A stretch of DNA of 64,000 nt from Oegoconia quadripuncta (lineage: Eukaryota > Arthropoda > Insecta > Lepidoptera > Autostichidae): contig OX438757.1 of the NCBI GenBank assembly GCA_949316235.1, forward strand, positions 18,438,005 through 18,502,004, read 5' to 3'. Shown here one piece after another: positions 19,524-29,400 of this stretch. A program made the position numbers and the translations under genes. Position 1 is the stretch's first letter; each line of letters begins with the position of its first letter. The notes under the pieces are model-generated. The model saw only the letters and a list, made by a program, of their open reading frames with translations. It had not been told where the DNA came from and ran no database searches.

Positions 19524-19970
19524 CAAATTATCCAACGAAAGCGCCAGTCGACGAAATAAACGCTCTTAATATTTGGAACACCCAAGTGATTTAGTTTTGG
19601 GATATCCACCCCATTTGGGATAAAGCTCGAAACTTTATGCAACTTATTATATAAAACACTCAACTAAAACATACATGCGATTGCATGCAAATGTTATTTA
19701 AGTAAATTAGAATTTGCATTTGCTTAAACAGTAAATCATTATTCCCTCCATATTGCCCGGTGTGTTTCCTACGAAAACAAAATGGCGTAATTATAATTAA
19801 TTAGTTTAAATAGTAATTAAAAGTGAAACAATGATAAGGAGTGCGTGTGACGGAGTGTAGATGGTATCATGCATAATGGCAACATATGTATAAAACATGT
19901 TACAGAATTCAATAAAATAATACATACAAGCTTACATTATTGTAAACTCTTGTAGGTGGAGTTGTTTTTC
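19524..19970. other. rep-J scrap, otherwise unclassified
   Basis: 'aatatttggaacacccaagt' and 'accccatttgggataaagct' (19565-19630) are rep-J 3' motifs. The remaining sequence is AT-rich and unassigned. Confidence 0.45.
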
Positions 19971-19974
19971 TTTA

Positions 19975-19984
19975 AAACACACAA

Positions 19985-20020
<36 letters not shown>
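19975..20020. repeat. (CA)n microsatellite
   Basis: An almost pure CA run of about 40 bp at 19987-20020, with one 'aata' interruption just before it. Confidence 0.95.
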
Positions 20021-20021
<1 letters not shown>

Positions 20022-20139
20022 AATGAGAGTTGTTTAAAATTAAGTGGTAGTATCCTAAGAGGAAATACGTTGCATGTGATTCCTAAAGAAAGAAATAGAC
20101 ATTTTTTCATTTTTTTCATTTTCTTTTCACACTTCTCTA

Positions 20140-20660
20140 ATGTACGTAAGAAACTTAATGTACGTAAGAAAGAATCTGCATTTGTTTAGGAAAAAATGTA
20201 AAAATAAACTTGCTGTTCACAGCAGTCGCTTACACAAAGTCACTAAGTCATTCAAGGGCCAATGTATACGCTTTTACAATAAGGTTCCGGTAGACATTCA
20301 AAATTTGCCTTTAAATAAATTTAAAACAACCATTAAACGGAAATTATGTGCCAAAGGCTATTATAAAATTTCTGACTATCTGGATGTTAAGAATGCGTGG
20401 ACATGAACGGCTCGGCATTATCCAGTATATTATATTCTTATTTTTCTTTGTCGAATCATAAATTTTACAATTAGGTATTTCAATTTGTATTTGTATTGAC
20501 TTATTTAAAAAGAGCAACCCCTGAGTTTCTTGCTCGTTCATCTCTGGAGAGACTGCCTAGTGAATGAGCGATAACATGAAATATGTAAATAACTAGTGAT
20601 TTCAAATGTTATTGTTATAACTTAGGAAATTAAACATTTTTGATTTGATTTGATCTACAT
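20140..20660 (+). pseudogene. LINE-F subtype, ORF2 end plus 3' UTR
   Basis: A continuous plus-strand frame to the stop at 20404-20406 ends in FKGQCIRFYNKVPVDIQNLP, then LNKFKTTIKRKL and YYKISDYLDVKNAWT. This is the last block of a jockey-like non-LTR reverse transcriptase. The upstream RT domain is absent. The 3' UTR holds 'gagtttcttgctcgttcatc' and ends with 'acatttttgatttgatttga', a short (TGATT)n tail. It is less eroded than the copy at 15900, and 60766-60917 is the same subtype in reverse. Confidence 0.8.
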
Positions 20661-20885
20661 TCCGCCTTTTCTTCGACTTGCTTTTAAGATACGGCACTTA
20701 CTTGATCTTCTACTTGTACCATGTAGGTTCTTCTAGGCCTTCCTCTCTTCCTCTTTCCCTGCACTTTTCTTCTGTTTTCAATGATTCCTTCTCATTAATC
20801 ATCTGGAGAGAGGAGAGAATGAAGAGGTCATTGCTCTTTCTTTCCATTCCTTTCCTCTCCATTCTTCAAATGTAACATTTCGGAA

Positions 20886-21200
20886 TTTTAGATATTTTTA
20901 TGGATTTTTTATGCCCAATGAAATTAAAATTCCATCCACATCACCTGGATGAGTGGAAGTCTACCACTCTACGTTTCTCAAGAAACTTCCTACCACGTAC
21001 GACCACCCTGTGGAACGGACTTCCTGCAGCGGTATTCCCGAACGAGTACGACATTGGAACCTTCAAGAAACGAGCCTACACCTTCCTCAAAGGCCGGCAA
21101 CGCATCTGTGACCCTTTTGGTGTCCATGGGCGGCGGTGATTGCTTTCGATCAGGTGACCCGCATGCTCGTTTGTCGCCCTATCATATAAAAAAAAAAAAA
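20886..21200 (+). pseudogene. LINE-E, ORF2 C-terminus and 3' end
   Basis: The frame 20900-21139 encodes [20 protein letters not shown], then [20 protein letters not shown] and [20 protein letters not shown]. 'LWNxLP..VFP..Y..G.FK' is the common C-terminal signature of jockey/CR1-type non-LTR ORF2 proteins. A short 3' UTR with 'cgatcaggtgacccgcatgc' leads to a poly-A at 21187-21202. A second copy at 55030 is inverted. It is 5' truncated. Confidence 0.85.
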
Positions 21201-21390
21201 AAACCTAATTATTTTGACCTTGTATGCCTACGGGCGGAACACAGCGGTAATAATTTTAATGTAACATCCTTAATCCTGTGATTCACAATAAATTATATTG
21301 CCTGATTGATTCGCCAACACTACATTTCAAATGCTTGTTTCAAATGTGACATTATGTGGGTGGATAGCCTTAAAAATAATAGTTTTCATT

Positions 21391-21615
21391 TTTTTTTATG
21401 ATTGACTGGATTCGCGTTTGACCACAATCTCACCTGATGGAAAGTGACGATGTGGTCGAAGATGAAGCACGCGATCCCAATAAATGCCTATTCACTCTGC
21501 TCTTGAAGATCCCAAGGTTGCAGGATTCGGGAAAGACTGACGCCAGATGGGAGTTCCATGCCTTGGCTGTTCGGATGATGAATCGTAGTGCGAATGTTCG
21601 GAATTTTTGTAAATA
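21391..21615 (-). mobile_element. LINE-D 3' end
   Basis: Reverse orientation with a poly-T at 21391, then 'ttgactggattcgcgtttga', 'caatctcacctgatggaaag' and 'ggaaagactgacgccagatg'. It covers the last block of the ORF and the short 3' UTR. Confidence 0.8.
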
Positions 21616-21690
21616 TTAATGTTTGGAACATCCAAACGATTATGTATGACCACCATTTATACTTAAAAGCCATGACTTTATGTATTCTTT
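21616..21690 (+). mobile_element. rep-J 3' scrap
   Basis: 'tgtttggaacatccaaacga' followed by 'aagccatgactttatgta' matches the end of rep-J. Confidence 0.4.
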
Positions 21691-21739
21691 CTTATTCGTC
21701 TCTCTCGCATACAGCCGTCCATGTTATCTGCCAACACTA

Positions 21740-22172
21740 GGAGCGCACGAACGATAAACAGTTAAAGTACTGCGTAGTTAACGATAAGCGAGACTTAACC
21801 CATTTATAGTTAAATTGTAAAGTTGTAATAAAAACAGGACATTTGCATAGTGTAAATCTAAACAGTAGGTTAACTGGACCATAGCAGTAGTCGAGGGACG
21901 TGACCCCGGAGAGGATGACACCTCCCGGTGCGACCAGGGGGGTGTCGTCATAGCGGGCCCTGTCGCGCCTCATACCACTCGCTGATCGATGTGTTAGAGT
22001 ACGGGCCTCCTCTTACGAGGGGGGCATGGCGGAGGGACTTGGAAGCTGCCTATGCGTAGCCATGTGTTCCCGACTGCCAAGGAAGGTCGCCGCGGGCTTT
22101 TGGTATACACATACTTACTTGCCGTACCCCGGGCATGGGGTTATGCGTAGTGCATTCCCCGCGGAAAAAAAA
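21740..22172 (+). mobile_element. LINE-N, GC-rich 3' end
   Basis: From about 21880 the sequence is GC-rich ('gacaccccggagagga'-like, 'ggtgcgaccaggggggtgtc'). It ends with 'ggaaggtcgccgcgggcttt', 'gcattccccgcgg' and poly-A. It matches 43040 and the inverse of 63738. I take it as the 3' UTR of a LINE with unusually high GC; no ORF remnant is clear. Confidence 0.55.
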
Positions 22173-22177
22173 TAGAT

Positions 22178-22330
22178 TCACTGTTTGGCGGCTTAGATAT
22201 GATAGTGGTAGCTAGCCAAGCAGACATTATTAAAATGCGCTACCGCATACCAAACCGAGTACTAAAACTCTCCGAGTACTCTGGTGGGGATCGAACCCGC
22301 GACCTCCGATTCGTAAACCCTATGTTGTAG
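22178..22330 (-). mobile_element. SINE-A 5' part containing the duplication breakpoint
   Basis: It carries 'ctgtttggcggcttagatat', 'ataccaaaccgagtact', then 'actctggtggggatcgaacc' and the truncated head 'taaaccctatgttgtag'. The left end of the tandem unit falls inside it, at about 22264. Confidence 0.85.
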
Positions 22331-22369
22331 AGACGGGTTGATTCTATTCTATTTGAGTGCTGAAACTAC

Positions 22370-22594
22370 AATTTTGAATGTCCGCTTGGCTAGCTACCAC
22401 CATCTTATCTAAATCTGCCGCCAAGCAGCAATGTTAATAGCATTGTTGTGTTCCGGTTGTCAGAGATAAGATAGCCAGTTCCCCAAATGTGTTGGGGTTT
22501 CCGGGTCAGTACGCTTCCACCTTCGACCCCATCTTCACTTAACATCAGGTGTGATTGAGGTCAAGTACGAACCCGTCGTGCATACAAAAAAAAA
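22370..22594 (+). mobile_element. SINE-A lacking head (copy 1)
   Basis: It runs from 'aatgtccgcttggctagcta' to 'aacccgtcgtgcatacaaaa'. It is preceded by 'ttctattctatttgagtgct', which looks like a rep-J start on the other strand. Confidence 0.9.
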
Positions 22595-22599
22595 CTTCC

Positions 22600-23020
22600 G
22601 CATCTGATGATAACCGGGAACAGCTAAGTTTATATTAAAAGTATTTTTTTCAACAAGAAAACATTGAACTATTGTATTGTTAAAGGAACTCAGTAAAACA
22701 AGTCCAAACTCGACATGCCTCCCATTATTCCTTGTGTCCTAGATGTAGCATCTCATCATCTCATGTACTTATGTATTGGTGAAAACAACAATCTAAAGCT
22801 CAATTTTATTGTAAAGTTTCATTACTGCAGTACAAGTTGTCTGTGACATTGGGGGCCCCTTAGATCGTGATAGCGTCACTAACGAGGTATTATTAAATTT
22901 AGAACATGTGGATAACCTATATGAGGAAGATCACATGTTAATAGGCTAGTTTTTTGAAATTTCGTAATTGTTATAGTGATTTACTCATGTCACTGAAACG
23001 TGGTCTCACAATGGGTCTCA
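22600..23020. other. unclassified part of the duplicated unit
   Basis: No family recognised. Three single-base changes and one 1-bp indel distinguish it from copy 2 (31054-31475). Confidence 0.4.
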
Positions 23021-23026
23021 TTAAAA

Positions 23027-23082
23027 GCTCAAGGTCACGCAACGAGCCAGGGAAAGGGAGATATTGACGAAGCTCGCCGACA
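23027..23082 (+). mobile_element. RTE-like LINE scrap
   Basis: 'agctcaaggtcacgcaacga' is the same block as the QLKVTQRA region at 2125. Only about 55 bp remains. Confidence 0.5.
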
Positions 23083-23308
23083 AAGCTTAGTATGGTGAAG
23101 TAGTAATGGAAAGGGTACATAACTGCTAGAACTGATAGCCGATGGGGCATTAAGGGCCATTTTACATTTTCACTGCTCTAATTTTTGGCATTAACTTTAA
23201 AGCGTCTCATTGTGATAATTTAAAAAAAGGCGATGTTATCTTCAACAAATGGACATTGCACAAATTTTTTAAATATATTTTCTAATTTTTTTTTTATAAA
23301 CGGAGATC

Positions 23309-23353
23309 GACGACCGCTTGGTGTAGTCGATAGTGACCCGGTCATATGATGAA
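23309..23353 (+). mobile_element. SINE-C head joined to ATACA array
   Basis: 'gacgaccgcttggtgtagtc' and 'atatgatgaatac' are SINE-C. The body is missing, and the ATACA array starts from the 'gaatac' that begins the SINE-C 'gaatacgaac' motif. Confidence 0.7.
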
Positions 23354-23587
23354 TACAATACAATACAATACAATACAATACAATACAATACAATACAATA
23401 CAATACAATACAATACAATACAATACAATACAATACAATACAATACAATGCAATGCAATACAATACAATACAATACAATACAATACAATACAATACAATA
23501 CAATACAATACAATACAATACAATACAATACAATACAATACAATACAATACAATACAATACAATACAATACAATACAATACAAATAC
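23352..23587. repeat. (ATACA)n microsatellite, about 47 units
   Basis: A nearly pure 'aatac' array with two 'atgca' variant units at about 23449-23458. All open frames of 78-128 codons over it (YCIVL or QYNTI repeats) are artefacts of a 5-bp unit without stops. Confidence 0.97.
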
Positions 23588-23921
23588 TTCGTATTCGATT
23601 ACCCATACAAAGTAAACCTGTCCGAAACCATGTGGCTCAAAATGGTTCGTATTAATTATATATCACGCTGAATGACCAGCTAGATCTTTTGAGAACTAGG
23701 CCTACACACTGCCGTGCAATTAGATAGTGTTATAAGATTATAACAAATATGGTACCTAGGCATGTATACTTCCTAATGTAAACATAATTATCATTCAACA
23801 TTATAGGTAGCATTTTACAGTATAATATACTTGGTAAATGGCTTCACAAAATGGTAATTGCTTGATACTCGTATTTAGGGTTCACTATCGTAATTTAGTT
23901 TAATAATTCAGATTTATGGAG

Positions 23922-24055
23922 TACAATACAATACAATACAAATACTCTTTATTGCGCAAAATAATTTACAATATTATTTGATGATAACAATAGAACACAA
24001 TTAAGCGGTCTTATCACTAACAGCGATCTCCTCCAGACACACCACAGGTATTGTA
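23922..24055 (-). mobile_element. LINE-G 3' end with ATACA tail
   Basis: 'acaatacaatacaatacaaa' leads into 'actctttattgcgcaaaata' and 'cggtcttatcactaacagcg'. In the element's own direction it ends 'gcgcaataaagagtattt' plus (GTATT)n, a polyadenylation-like signal followed by a pentamer tail. Confidence 0.75.
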
Positions 24056-24111
24056 TAATATGGAGTAATTATTATTAGTAATTTAAAATTTCATAAGAAA
24101 ATTAAAATACA

Positions 24112-24648
24112 TCTAACTAATATTATAAATGCGAAAGTTTGGGTGTTTGTTTATTTGTTTATTTGTTGCTCAATCACGGCGAAACGGATGAACCGAGTTG
24201 GATGAAATTTGGTAAGGTAGAAAATACCCTGGATTAAGACATAGGATATTTTTATGCCGATAAACTAAGTAGTTACCGCGACATATACAAATTAAATATA
24301 TCCGCCATAAAGGTTTACGATTCGGAGGTCGCGGGTTCCATTCCCAGCGGGGTACATGTTTAAGTGCTCGGTTTGGTTGGTGGTAGCGCATTTTAAATGT
24401 CCGCCTGGCTAGCTACCACCATCTCATCTAAATCTGCCGCCAAGCAGCAATGTTAATAGTATTGTTGTGTTCCGGTTATCAAAGATAAGATAGCCAGTCC
24501 TCCAAATATGTTGGGGTTTCCGGGTCAGTACGCTTCCACCTTCGACCTCATCTTCATTTAATATCAGGTGTGATTGAGGTCAAGTACCAAGCCGTTGCGC
24601 ATAAACAAAAAAAGTATTTCACTCCATCGACCGCGGGCGGAAAGCTGG
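24112..24648 (+). mobile_element. Lep1-like Helitron with SINE-A inside
   Basis: The 5' end 'tctaactaatattataaatg' follows an A. The body includes 'gcgaaagtttgggtgtttgt', 'aaaataccctggattaagac' and 'ggatatttttatgccgataa'. A SINE-A occupies about 24303-24612. Beyond it comes the 3' end 'gaccgcgggcggaaagctgg', with the GC hairpin and CTRR-like terminus, followed by T. 5'-TC, 3' hairpin, CTRR end and an A/T target are Helitron characters. Non-autonomous; no Rep/helicase coding. Confidence 0.75.
24303..24612 (+). mobile_element. SINE-A nested in Helitron (copy 1)
   Basis: It begins within the head at 'ggtttacgattcggaggtcg' with B box 'gcgggttccattcccagc' (two changes), has a full body and ends 'aagccgttgcgcataaac' with an A-rich tail. 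Confidence 0.9.
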
Positions 24649-24851
24649 TAAGCCATACATTATTTAAGTCTGAGTGAATAAAGGAATGATTGTTATATCC
24701 ATTTTGGAGATTTTACAAACGTATCCCTTGAAAATCAGCGGTCACCCATCCACAAACTGACCCCACAGTGACACTAGCCTCGTAGGGCCTATTGTGCAGT
24801 ACAATGTACATAATAAAGATGTACATAATATAAACCGTTTGCAATAGAAAT

Positions 24852-25062
24852 AAATATGTAAATATTTCGGACACTTATACCAATCATCTAGTCCCGAACT
24901 AAGTAAAGGTTGTACTAAGGATACTAGATAACAGTATAGATAACAGATCCATGACTCGGGATAAATGTTCGTATTCATCACACAAACATTTACCCTTCGC
25001 GGGATCCGAACCCGCAACCGTTGGTTTCGCATGTCACTTTCTACTACGCCAACCGGTCGTCA
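24852..25062 (-). mobile_element. SINE-C (copy 1)
   Basis: In reverse: 'tcggacacttataccaatca', 'ggatccgaacccgcaaccgt' and the head 'ctacgccaaccggtcgtc'. It differs from copy 2 around 24930-24965 by a rearranged, shorter segment. Confidence 0.85.
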
Positions 25063-25064
25063 AA

Positions 25065-25500
25065 AAAAAATAAAGTTGTATGAATTTTAGAACAAAATCT
25101 CTCAAACTGAAGACAGCTCTATATGCTGAAATAATTAGCTCTCATTTCCATTGAAGAAAATACTCTTGTTTTTGTATGCTGGGTCTTTAGAGGCTACGAA
25201 TATTTGAAATAATATACGGAATTCTACAACTTAAACAAATGTTTGCAATTACATATTAAACAGATATTTTTCTTTTGCATCATCTTTCAAATAAGGCGTG
25301 CGCCTTATCAGACAGAATGGCGACCGTGGGATGTCATACACCCTGTATGGCGTGTCAATGATATAGGAAATAGGCTGGTCGTGAGTGTGAGAAATAAACA
25401 TTACTGCATATATTCATAATTATAAAATGTGTTCAAATCACAGACGTATAAATTGTAAATAAATTTAATATAAATTGACGTATACTAATAATAAATATCT
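25065..25500. other. unclassified part of duplicated unit
   Basis: Contains 'aggcgtgcgccttatcagac' (about 25295), a short palindromic patch. No repeat family or protein is recognised. Confidence 0.35.
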
Positions 25501-25501
25501 T

Positions 25502-25736
25502 TGTCCATACACACAGCGCCATCTAGTTCCACACTAAGCAACTGGGCTTGTATTATGGATACCAGATGGTTGATAAACTACACAAATACATATTTTTTTT
25601 GTAAATAAATATATATATAAATGAAAAACATCCATAACTCGGGAACACATGTCTGTATTCATCATACAAACATAATATGTCCCTTAGGGGGATTCGAACC
25701 CGCGACCTTTCGGTATAGCAGCAGAGTTTCTAAAAA
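25502..25736 (-). mobile_element. SINE-B (copy 1)
   Basis: 'acacacagcgccatctagtt', 'ccataactcgggaacacatg', inverted B box 'gggattcgaacccgcgacc', then 'tatagcagcagagtttcta'. The outermost head is lost. Confidence 0.85.
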
Positions 25737-25754
25737 GTAAATAATTTCACAAAC

Positions 25755-26290
25755 GAAATATTCTTTATTGTACAACAATAAGAAAAATAAGAAAAAGGGG
25801 ATTGTACAATTTGGCGGCCTTATCACTAAAAGCGATCTCGTCCAGGCACCTTTGGGTTAGGAAGCATTACGCATGTGATATGTAGGTAGCGTGCGCGGTA
25901 AACTAATTGTAATAAAATAAATAAATCGCCCATATAACATACGTTAACATCAAAATTTTACCATTTAGACAAACAGAAACAACTGTGTTAAAAGTTTAAA
26001 AGTGTATTTATCTTTAAAATTGCTTAAACGATTTTCATCAAATAAACAGAGCCTTTAATTAAAAAAAATGACACTCAAATTGCACCACGCATTGCTGAGT
26101 TACATAAATGGATACTCGTAGATAGATTAAAAAAAATCCATAAACTGGCACACATAAAAGACAGAAAGAAACATATAATACTACATTAACAAATAAGTAA
26201 CAAACATACACTAAAACAACATGAGACATACAATTTTTAACAAATGCAAACAGATGTAAACGAATATACCATAAATTTTCCAATACATTC
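25755..26290 (-). mobile_element. LINE-H 3' UTR (copy 1)
   Basis: It parallels 13565-14115: 'attctttattgtacaacaat', 'tggcggccttatcactaaaa', 'atttagacaaacagaaacaa' and 'cacgcattgctgagtta'. It ends before the coding region. The 78-codon minus-strand frame inside is not a gene. Confidence 0.75.
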
Positions 26291-26448
26291 AACATTCAAG
26301 ACTCCTTCTTCTTCTTATTTTTGAGGATGGCAAACCTCACTGTCGACGGACATTACTACCAGTTTCGTATGAAAAATTTTATTTCTCTTATTTCTTCAGT
26401 TTATAAGTCAGTCTCAGTCAAAACAAGTAATTTGTCGTATACTTGAAG

Positions 26449-26688
26449 AATTAGCAACCCTGGCCACTATACCAAAAAGCAGCGGGTTCGAATCCCGCTA
26501 GGGGCAATTGCTTGTGTGATGAATACGGACATGTGTACCCGAGTTATGGATGTTTTCATTTTTAATAAGTATTTATTTACCAAAAAAAATGTATTTATGT
26601 AGTATATTAACCATCTGGTATTAACCAAACCTATAGTTGCTTACTGTGGAACTAGATGGCGCTGTGTGTATGTCTAAGTATATTTTTA
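26449..26688 (+). mobile_element. SINE-B (copy 1)
   Basis: It has 'gcagcgggttcgaatcccgc', 'gaatacggacatgtgtaccc' and the 3' core 'actagatggcgctgtgtgta'. The head starts late ('agcaaccctggccactat'). Confidence 0.85.
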
Positions 26689-26721
26689 AATCATAATTAT
26701 ATAAAAATATCGATAAATTAA

Positions 26722-26975
26722 TCTGATTATGTCCAGGGATGATTATCATCTAAATAGTCTGATATTTTATAATATGCTTTGTTAATAAGTTTCTGTTTTA
26801 TAGTATCTTTAAATTTATTGAGAAGAAGATTTTGTATACCACTAGAACCTTATTGAAAAAGCTTATACATAACCCTTTGAATGAATTACTGACTTTGCGG
26901 AGGCCACTTATGTGACCTGCAAGTTTGTCTTTGTTTCTTGTACTGGCATCATGTTTATCACTATTTTTCCTAAAT
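26722..26975 (-). pseudogene. LINE-F ORF end, fragment (copy 1)
   Basis: The minus strand encodes the block ending YYKISDYLDDNHPWT, preceded by FIKVLVVYKIFF-type frameshifted sequence. The 3' UTR is absent. It is a diverged piece of the family at 15900. Confidence 0.7.
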
Positions 26976-26979
26976 GATG

Positions 26980-27305
26980 TTTAATTTTTTTTTGACATAC
27001 ATTCGATTTTCAAAAATGTATCTACTGTGACGAAAAGGATAAACACTAGACAATAAACATTACGCTAACAAATACCTACTTAATTACTCATTCAACACAC
27101 AAGTTTTTCTTACTAACATAATGAGCGTACAACAATGCGTCAATAAATTCCAGGGTTCAAAACCGGTATTAAATAGAGTAATCGTGAACTTCACATCTCG
27201 TAACAATTAACCATCATGAGGTTTACGGCGGTCAAGCTATCTTCCTTTGTGATTGCAGAATAACGTTAAAACCTCCCACAGAAAAAGGATTGTTTGCCTT
27301 TATCT
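26980..27305. other. unclassified, part repeated at 8390
   Basis: 'ttgtgattgcagaataacgt' to 'gtttgcctttatctgtccgt' (27245-27310) resembles 8395-8465, and both run near a SINE-A 3' end. It may be one end of an unnamed element. Confidence 0.4.
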
Positions 27306-27307
27306 GT

Positions 27308-27617
27308 CCGTGTTTAATCCACTACAGATTAGTACTTCACCTCAATCACACCTGATGTAAAGTGACGATAAGGCCGAAGGTGGAAGCGTACTGACCCGGT
27401 AAACCAAACATTCGGGGAACTGACTATCTTATCTCTGGCAACCGGAACACAACAATGCTAACATTGCAGTTTGGCGGCTGATTTATATAAGATGGTGGTA
27501 GCTAGCCAGGCGGACATATAAAATGCCCTACCACCAACCAAACCGAGTACTGAACATGTACCCCGCTAGGAATCAAACCCGTGACCTCCGATTCGTACAC
27601 TGAGCTACGGAGGTGGT
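27308..27617 (-). mobile_element. SINE-A, near full length (copy 1)
   Basis: It runs from 'cctcaatcacacctgatgta' to an altered inverted B box ('aggaatcaaacccgtgacc') and head end 'actgagctacggaggtgg'. The head has a deletion where most copies read 'taaacaacattg'. Confidence 0.88.
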
Positions 27618-27634
27618 TAAATTTTACGGTTTAT

Positions 27635-27710
27635 AAATGAAAACACTCATAACATATGTCCGTAGCGGGATTCGAACCCGCGACCTTTCAGTATAGCTGT
27701 CAGTGTTTTC
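27635..27710 (-). mobile_element. SINE-B head fragment (copy 1)
   Basis: 'gtagcgggattcgaacccgc' and 'gacctttcagtatagctgtc' are the inverted 5' part of SINE-B; the 3' half is missing. Confidence 0.75.
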
Positions 27711-27724
27711 AACCCTTAATTACA

Positions 27725-27935
27725 TCTTATTTAGGGAACTGGCTATCTTATCTCTGACAACCGGAACACAAGAATGCTATTTAGAGAACATGGTGCACAG
27801 TTTAGCACAGTTAAAATGCCCTACTATCAATCAAAGCGTAATATAAACCGTCACATAGTTTACATAATATGACGTCACGACCTTTACCCAAATGGGATGG
27901 TCAGTGATGACCCAAAGTTTAAGTGACAGCAGTAT
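27725..27935 (-). mobile_element. SINE-A scrap followed by rep-J scrap (copy 1)
   Basis: 27725-27843 carries 'gggaactggctatcttatct' and 'ttaaaatgccctactatcaa' (SINE-A, internally deleted). 27868-27935 carries 'tgacgtcacgacctttaccc' and 'gtcagtgatgacccaaagtt' (rep-J end). Confidence 0.6.
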
Positions 27936-28062
27936 TCCATGCACGAGCGGACCTGAGCCTGGTAAAGCATCAGAAGTTGTTTTGGTGTGAAATATATAAA
28001 TTTACAAGGTGAATTTGAATTCGTGTAATTCACATTAACTGTTGACTCCACTGTATCCCTTC

Positions 28063-28133
28063 CGGGTCAGTACGCTGCCGCCTTCGGCTTCATCTTCACT
28101 TAACATCAGGTGTGATTGAGATCAAGTGCTTGT
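28063..28133 (+). mobile_element. SINE-A 3' fragment (copy 1)
   Basis: 'ttccgggtcagtacgctgcc' to 'aggtgtgattgagatcaagt'. Confidence 0.8.
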
Positions 28134-28134
28134 A

Positions 28135-28480
28135 AAGAACCCAAAGTCAAATTGATAGTTTTTTTACATCTCGCATAATGTCCAAGTTATTCGTTACAGT
28201 CAACTCGGCAAGCTCGCAACTGAAACTTCTATCGAACTTGAGATATGGATCTCACCAACTTATAATTAGTCCTCACGTATATCATCGTCCAATCTACGGT
28301 AGACTGGAACAAGTTCATATCTGAGAAACTCGCCGATTGTGTCATCGAGACGTCCCTTTGTCGAAAGTTGCCAAGTGGGAATTTCTACATTCTGAAACTT
28401 GGCACAGCAAGTTTCTGTAAAGCTGGTTTTATAATAACAATACGTAGTATAATAATTTGGTTATATGTTTCTTATTAATA
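28135..28480. other. unclassified part of duplicated unit
   Basis: Moderate GC with no stop-free frame of interest. It may be old unique sequence. Confidence 0.35.
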
Positions 28481-28484
28481 ATTA

Positions 28485-28704
28485 TAAATAAATATTTCGT
28501 ACACTTACACCAATCATCTAGTCCCAAACTAAGCAAAGCTTGTACTATGGATTACTATACTAAACATACATAAATATTTAAAAACATCCATGACTCGGGA
28601 ATAAATGTTCGTATTCATCACACAAACATTTACCCCTCGCGGGATTCGAACCAGCTGTTGGTTTCGCTGATAGGCTCACTATCCACTACACCAATCGGTC
28701 GTCA
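28485..28704 (-). mobile_element. SINE-C (copy 1)
   Basis: 'cgtacacttacaccaatcat' to the head 'actacaccaatcggtcgtc'. The inverted B-box region has a small deletion ('gggattcgaaccagctgtt'). Confidence 0.85.
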
Positions 28705-28715
28705 AACAATACCTC

Positions 28716-28790
28716 ACAAATACTTTTTATTGCACAAAATTATTTACAATAAGTATAGGACACAATTAGGCAATGTTATCGTTAAAGAAT
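28716..28790 (-). mobile_element. LINE-G 3' end fragment (copy 1)
   Basis: 'caaatactttttattgcaca' and 'ggacacaattaggcaatgtt'. Short and diverged. Confidence 0.6.
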
Positions 28791-28837
28791 ATCTTTAACC
28801 ATAATTTAATAAACCATCAGATAAACCATTTTTTACA

Positions 28838-29125
28838 ACATTGGGTTTACGATTAGGAGGTCGCGGGTTCGATCCCCAGCGGGGTACATGTTTAAGTACT
28901 CGGTTTGGTTGGTGGTAGGGCATTTTAAATGTCCGCCTGGCTAACTACCACCATCTTATCTAAATCCGCCAAGCAGCAATGTTGATAGCATTGTTGTGTT
29001 CCGGTTGTCAGTGATAAGATAGCCAGTCCCCCAAACCTCATCTTCACTTAACATCAGATGTGATTGAGGTCAAGTACGTACTTGTACGTACGTACGTACG
29101 TACGGGTACGTACCCGTCGTGCATT
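28838..29125 (+). mobile_element. SINE-A with TACG expansion in the tail (copy 1)
   Basis: It runs from 'acaacattgggtttacgatt' with B box 'gcgggttcgatccccagc' to the tail. About 30 bp is missing after 'ccagtcccccaaa'. Near the 3' end a (TACG)n expansion at 29077-29110 interrupts the usual 'gtcaagtacgaacccgtcgt'. Confidence 0.85.
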
Positions 29126-29400
29126 TTTGCGTTGTAAACCCTATGTTTTCAGCCACTGAGACGATTACAATAAAACAATATCGTTTATATCAATGTTTAA
29201 AACGTTTTGTTTTAACTCTGGAGCATCTTCTGGGCTGCCCATCGTGTCCCGACACTTGTACGCTACAGGACCTCAATCATGCTACATACAATGCTGTACG
29301 CGTGGCCACATTCTCGTCCTCAAGAATTTGATGTTTTTACCATCGACTCGCTAAGAAGAAGAATGTTTTGTAAACTTTTGTTATGAATAAAACATTCAGT
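29119..29400 (+). other. unassigned 70-codon frame and 3'-end-like sequence (copy 1)
   Basis: The frame 29119-29331 ends LEHLLGCPSCPDTC, then LQDLNHATYNAVRV and SSSRI. The Cys pattern is suggestive, and 'gaataaaacattcagtattt' follows about 60 bp after the stop. It could be the last block of an unrecognised LINE. Not a confident gene. Confidence 0.3.

Noticed and set aside
23352..23587. CRISPR-like regular repeat
   Set aside because: Continuous 5-bp units without spacers; a microsatellite in an animal genome.
23220..23671. Five long overlapping open frames (78-128 codons) on both strands
   Set aside because: They are translations of the (ATACA)n array (YCIVL / QYNTI), whose 5-bp unit has no stop in these frames. 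No protein is implied.
26059..26295. Hydrophobic 78-codon ORF (VFVYICYLFVNVVLYV-like), possible membrane protein, also at 13917 and 34402
   Set aside because: It is the reverse reading of the AT-rich LINE-H 3' UTR, and the ORF recurs only because the UTR is repeated.
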